Shown piece by piece: positions 6,845-8,920 of a DNA stretch of 8,920 nucleotides (position 1 is the stretch's first letter; each line of letters opens with the position of its first letter). The notes under the pieces are model-generated. The model made no database searches, was not told the DNA's origin, and was given only the letters and a program-made list of their open reading frames with translations. The DNA is taken from assembly GCA_031268065.1 (NCBI GenBank), contig JAIRXX010000222.1, positions 1 to 8,920 on the forward strand, read 5' to 3'. This DNA comes from Propionibacteriaceae bacterium. Its GTDB lineage: Bacteria; Actinomycetota; Actinomycetes; Propionibacteriales; Propionibacteriaceae. The position numbers and the translations under genes are program-made.

Positions 6845-6865
6845 TGCGAAAACTTCTCGCATTTT
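6845..6865 (+). terminator. Weak terminator-like hairpin after the kinase operon
   Basis: TGCGA (6845-6849) pairs with TCGCA (6857-6861) across a seven-base loop, followed by TTTT (6862-6865). The stem is only five pairs, so termination would be weak. Its core resembles the palindrome at 6802-6815, so it could instead be a degenerate second copy of that protein site. Confidence 0.3.
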
Positions 6866-6870
6866 GAATG

Positions 6871-6890
6871 AAAATACGATCATAGTATCT
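6871..6890. promoter_or_regulatory. Candidate GntR operator upstream of the ABC binding-protein gene
   Basis: ATACGATCATA (6874-6884) is, on the minus strand, TATGATCGTAT, 10/11 identical to the motif beside the repressor gene (2524-2534). ATAGTATC (6882-6889) repeats the other half of that site in direct orientation. TACGAT (6875-6880) again fits a -10 box, as in the copy at 652-657. If it is the promoter, the transporter mRNA has a leader of roughly 270 nt. Confidence 0.5.
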
Positions 6891-6924
6891 TCGCTTTGAC
6901 TAGGGCAGATACCCGTGATTCACC

Positions 6925-6955
6925 GTTTCGATAATTTTCGTTATCATTCCGAAAC
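6925..6955. promoter_or_regulatory. Interrupted inverted repeat in the transporter leader
   Basis: GTTTCGATAA (6925-6934) is matched on the right by TTATC (6941-6945) and CGAAAC (6950-6955). This is ten complementary positions broken by a bulge of about five bases on the right arm, around a six-base centre. It could act as an RNA hairpin in the leader or as a protein-binding palindrome. Confidence 0.35.
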
Positions 6956-7113
6956 CTACGCTGCGGCGGAACGTTGTAGGCTGTGCTCCAAGCGACCGGA
7001 ATCGCCTGGGACACCATGATGGGAGCCGCTGGTCAGATTCCGTTCGGCCTAGAGACGCCATCAAAGCCGCTGAGCGCCGTAGCCAGCCCCAGGCATCTCG
7101 ACTAACTCAATAA

Positions 7114-7140
7114 GGCTGCGCCGGGCAAAACCCGCCAGCC
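7114..7140 (+). promoter_or_regulatory. Leader hairpin just before the ribosome site of the binding-protein gene
   Basis: GGCTG (7114-7118) pairs with CAGCC (7136-7140), and CGGG (7122-7125) with CCCG (7131-7134), around a CAAAA loop. There are internal unpaired bases, three on one side and one on the other. It ends nine bases before the AAGGAG at 7149-7154, close enough to affect ribosome access or protect the mRNA 5' part. Confidence 0.4.
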
Positions 7141-7156
7141 TCGAAACGAAGGAGTC

Positions 7157-8545
7157 ATGAAGGTGAGATTGCAGAAAAGTGGACGCTGGCTTGTCTCTGC
7201 CTGCGCTCTTGGCCTGGCACTCAGCTTGACAGCTTGTGGCGGGCCAGCACCGACCTCCAGCGAAGGCGGTGGCGGCGACGAGCAAGTCACTATCAACTAC
7301 TGGGGTTTTGCGCCGAAGTCGACCACTGCCGACAAGTACAAAGAAGCATTCGAGGACGCTCATCCCAATATCAAGATCAACTTCCGCGTCGTGGAGATAA
7401 CCGACTATCCGGCCACGTTGCGTCCGGGCCTGCAGTCAGACAGCGGTCCTGACGTCTTCCCGCTGGCGGCTGGCGGCGCCATCGCCGGCGCGTTCTTATT
7501 CGAGGACGCCGTTGAAGACCTCACTCCGCTGGCAAAAGCCACGCTGGGCGACGATTTCGCGGATAAATTCGGCGGCGGCTATATAGAGCAGCTGTCTTCC
7601 AACGGGAAATTGCTCGCCAGCCCGTTCGTCGGCGTGACGGCGCAGTACTTCTGGTACAACAAAGACCTGTTCGACCAGCACCAGCTCACCCCGCCGACCA
7701 ACTACGACGAAATGAAGAAAGTCTGCGACACCTTCAAAGCCGCTGGAGTGCAATGCTTCGTCGGCGGTTTCGGCGGCGACCTGCCCTTTGGCGGCGAGTT
7801 GATGCGCACCATCGCCAATTCGATCCAGCCGGGCTACTGGGAAGACGCCATCAAAGGCAAAGTCTCTTGGGAATCCCCGGTGATAACCGAGTCGGTGGAC
7901 ATCATGCGCAAGATGCAGGCTGATGGAATCATCGCCGAGGACGCCATAGCGATCCAGCAGTATCCCGAGGCCAACAACATCTTCCAGTCGCAGAAAGCCG
8001 CGATGATCCAGATGGGTTCCTGGTATGCCCAGTACGATCCCAAAGACGTCGCCGCTGAAGCGCAGAAAGCCGCTGGCGTGACCGATCCGGTGATGTTCAC
8101 CCAGTTGACGATGCCAGCGCCCGATCTGTCCGGCAAGGGCAATATGCCACAGCCGTTGGGCGAAGTGGACTGGGGAGTCGCCATCTCCAAGCGCTCGCAG
8201 CACAAGGCCGAAGCCGAGGAATTCGTCAAGTTCTTGACGATGACCGAAGAGGGCCAGCGGTTTGGCTGCTCCGTGCTCGAAGGCGTTCCCACCCTGAAGG
8301 GCGTTGAGCCGGATTGGCCGAATCTGAACCTGTCGAACCCGGAGCAGCAGGAAGCCAATATCAAGCAGATCATTTCCGACTCGCTCACCACCACGGAGAC
8401 CCGGAACCGCTGGATCGGCCCGGAGACCGCCGAAGCCATTCTGCAGTTGGTCCAGGGCGCTTTGACGACGCAGAACCCCGCCGCCGAATTGGCCGCCAAA
8501 GCCCAGCAGATGGCCAAGCCGCTGCCTGGTGCCGCAGAGTCCTAG
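7157..8545 (+). CDS. Sugar ABC transporter solute-binding lipoprotein (family 1, MalE/UgpB-like)
   Basis: This 462-residue extracellular binding protein should capture a sugar and hand it to the membrane permeases. It has a lipoprotein signal: positive start MKVRLQKSGR, hydrophobic 11-24, lipobox LTAC with the lipidated cysteine at C27, then a flexible Gly/Ser-rich linker. The mature part begins with VTINYWGFAP (44-53) and continues with typical cluster-B features such as FEDAHPNIKINF, SGPDVFPL, ASPFVGVTAQYFWYNKDLF and AAMIQMGSWYAQY. The many aromatic residues fit carbohydrate stacking. AAGGAG at 7149-7154 precedes ATG 7157 by two bases, slightly tight but clear. The gene is 414 bp downstream of the kinase and 40 bp before a permease gene. 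The operator motif upstream suggests the same regulator as the catabolic operon. The ligand cannot be assigned from the sequence. Confidence 0.95.
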   Translation: MKVRLQKSGRWLVSACALGLALSLTACGGPAPTSSEGGGGDEQVTINYWGFAPKSTTADKYKEAFEDAHPNIKINFRVVEITDYPATLRPGLQSDSGPDVFPLAAGGAIAGAFLFEDAVEDLTPLAKATLGDDFADKFGGGYIEQLSSNGKLLASPFVGVTAQYFWYNKDLFDQHQLTPPTNYDEMKKVCDTFKAAGVQCFVGGFGGDLPFGGELMRTIANSIQPGYWEDAIKGKVSWESPVITESVDIMRKMQADGIIAEDAIAIQQYPEANNIFQSQKAAMIQMGSWYAQYDPKDVAAEAQKAAGVTDPVMFTQLTMPAPDLSGKGNMPQPLGEVDWGVAISKRSQHKAEAEEFVKFLTMTEEGQRFGCSVLEGVPTLKGVEPDWPNLNLSNPEQQEANIKQIISDSLTTTETRNRWIGPETAEAILQLVQGALTTQNPAAELAAKAQQMAKPLPGAAES

Positions 8546-8585
8546 AATCCATCCAAACAAGCAATCACAACCGATAAGAGACTGA

Positions 8586-8920
8586 ATGATGAGCGTTGGG
8601 CATCATCCGAGTCGTTTGGCCAATGGGGGTGGGGGGGTGGCGGATACCGCCGCTCGCGGCGGCAGGGATCGGCGCTCGGAGTCCCCGCGAAGCCGGAGTG
8701 TTTCGCGGGGGCACCTAGCCCCGCACGGTTATCTTTGGATACTCCCGGCGTTTGCCCTATGCGTCGGAGTTATTTATTACTGCATCGGCTATTCCGTCTA
8801 CATCTCAACGCTGAGTTGGGACGGGCTGTCCAGCTACCACCAAGACGTTGGCTTCGAGAATTACCAGCGGCTCTTCACCGACCCGCTCTTCTGGGGGGCG
8901 CTCTGGCACACCTTGGTGTT
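8586..8920 (+). CDS. Sugar ABC transporter permease, MalF/UgpA type, 3' end beyond the right edge
   Basis: From ATG 8586 (or the adjacent ATG 8589) the frame is open to the window end, 111 codons. Residues 1-47 form a polar Gly/Arg/Ser-rich cytoplasmic extension. Residues 48-74 (HGYLWILPAFALCVGVIYYC onward) are the first membrane helix. STLSWDG (74-80) and VGFENYQRLFTDPLFWGALWHTL (88-110) are the conserved periplasmic loop and the start of the second helix of MalF-type sugar permeases. Only a weak AAGAG (8576-8580) precedes the start; GTG 8637 is an in-frame alternative. The gene follows the binding-protein gene by 40 bp, and a second permease is expected beyond the edge. The extension is longer than the short N-termini usual in this family, and its DNA contains a G-run and two strong inverted repeats. 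Confidence 0.88.
   Translation, partial: MMSVGHHPSRLANGGGGVADTAARGGRDRRSESPRSRSVSRGHLAPHGYLWILPAFALCVGVIYYCIGYSVYISTLSWDGLSSYHQDVGFENYQRLFTDPLFWGALWHTLV
8681..8712 (+). promoter_or_regulatory. Strong hairpin inside the 5' part of the permease gene
   Basis: CCCCGCGAA (8683-8691) and TTCGCGGGG (8702-8710) are a perfect 9-bp inverted repeat with a ten-base loop, extendable by G-U and G-C pairs to about twelve. Another GC-rich repeat, CCGCCGC/GCGGCGG (8647-8653, 8656-8662), lies just before it. Structures between binding-protein and permease genes often keep more binding-protein mRNA than permease mRNA. Here the structure is within the coding sequence. Confidence 0.5.

Larger units (their letters stand above)
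6743..7156. other. 414-bp palindrome-rich non-coding region before the ABC transporter genes
   Basis: I see no convincing gene here. An ATG at 7016 opens 29 codons to 7105 but has no good ribosome site. The stretch holds GATTCTGAATC (6769-6779), TCGCAAACTTGCGA (6802-6815), a small hairpin with T-tail (6845-6865), the shared operator motif (6874-6884), and, in the likely leader RNA, further inverted repeats at 6925-6955, 6997-7042 and 7114-7140. This is where transcription from the kinase operon should end and that of the transporter begin. Confidence 0.6.

Noticed and set aside
7016..7105. 29-codon ORF in the transporter leader
   Set aside because: No clear Shine-Dalgarno sequence, no overlap with the next start and no recognisable peptide pattern; kept only as a remark in the intergenic entry.
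1..8920. CRISPR array, insertion sequence, rRNA or prophage
   Set aside because: No regularly spaced direct repeats, no transposase or integrase reading frames, no terminal inverted repeats and no rRNA-like sequence were seen.

Overview
The window looks like chromosomal DNA from a moderately high-GC actinobacterium. By eye the main gene block is clearly GC-rich, with GC-biased third codon positions. GTG starts, strong AGGAGG ribosome sites, a Gram-positive-style lipobox solute-binding protein and a VapB45-type antitoxin all fit that group. No species can be named from the sequence alone.

Layout: (1) Positions 1-484, minus strand, hold most of a VapB45/DUF433-type antitoxin gene whose 3' end (and presumably its toxin partner) lies off the left edge. 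(2) Positions 485-700 are a divergent intergenic region with a 22-bp imperfect tandem repeat and a candidate operator. (3) Positions 701-1750 (+) encode a zinc-dependent medium-chain polyol/sugar dehydrogenase. It converges on (4) a GntR/FCD repressor gene (1772-2470, -), with a long hairpin at the junction. (5) Divergent from the repressor is a tight four-gene operon (+): a D-2-hydroxyacid dehydrogenase preceded by a 19-codon leader ORF that overlaps its start, an SMP-30/gluconolactonase-like lactonase, a DapA/KDG-aldolase-like lyase, and an FGGY sugar kinase. (6) A 414-bp non-coding region rich in palindromes follows. (7) Last come a sugar ABC transporter solute-binding lipoprotein and the 5' part of a MalF-type permease that runs off the right edge.

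Taken together this reads as a transport-and-catabolism locus for a sugar or sugar acid. An ABC importer brings the substrate in, dehydrogenases and a lactonase oxidise and open it, a pyruvate-type aldolase or dehydratase of the DapA superfamily cleaves or dehydrates the acid, and an FGGY kinase phosphorylates an intermediate. The GntR protein probably senses a pathway acid. An 11-bp motif close to TATGATMGTAT occurs before the zinc dehydrogenase, in the repressor/operon divergent gap and before the binding protein, which ties the three transcription units into one likely regulon. This enzyme set does not match a complete textbook pathway that I recognise: no dedicated sugar-acid dehydratase is visible, and a 2-hydroxyacid dehydrogenase and a kinase are both present. 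The substrate is therefore unknown, and this locus is the best candidate for undescribed biology in the window.
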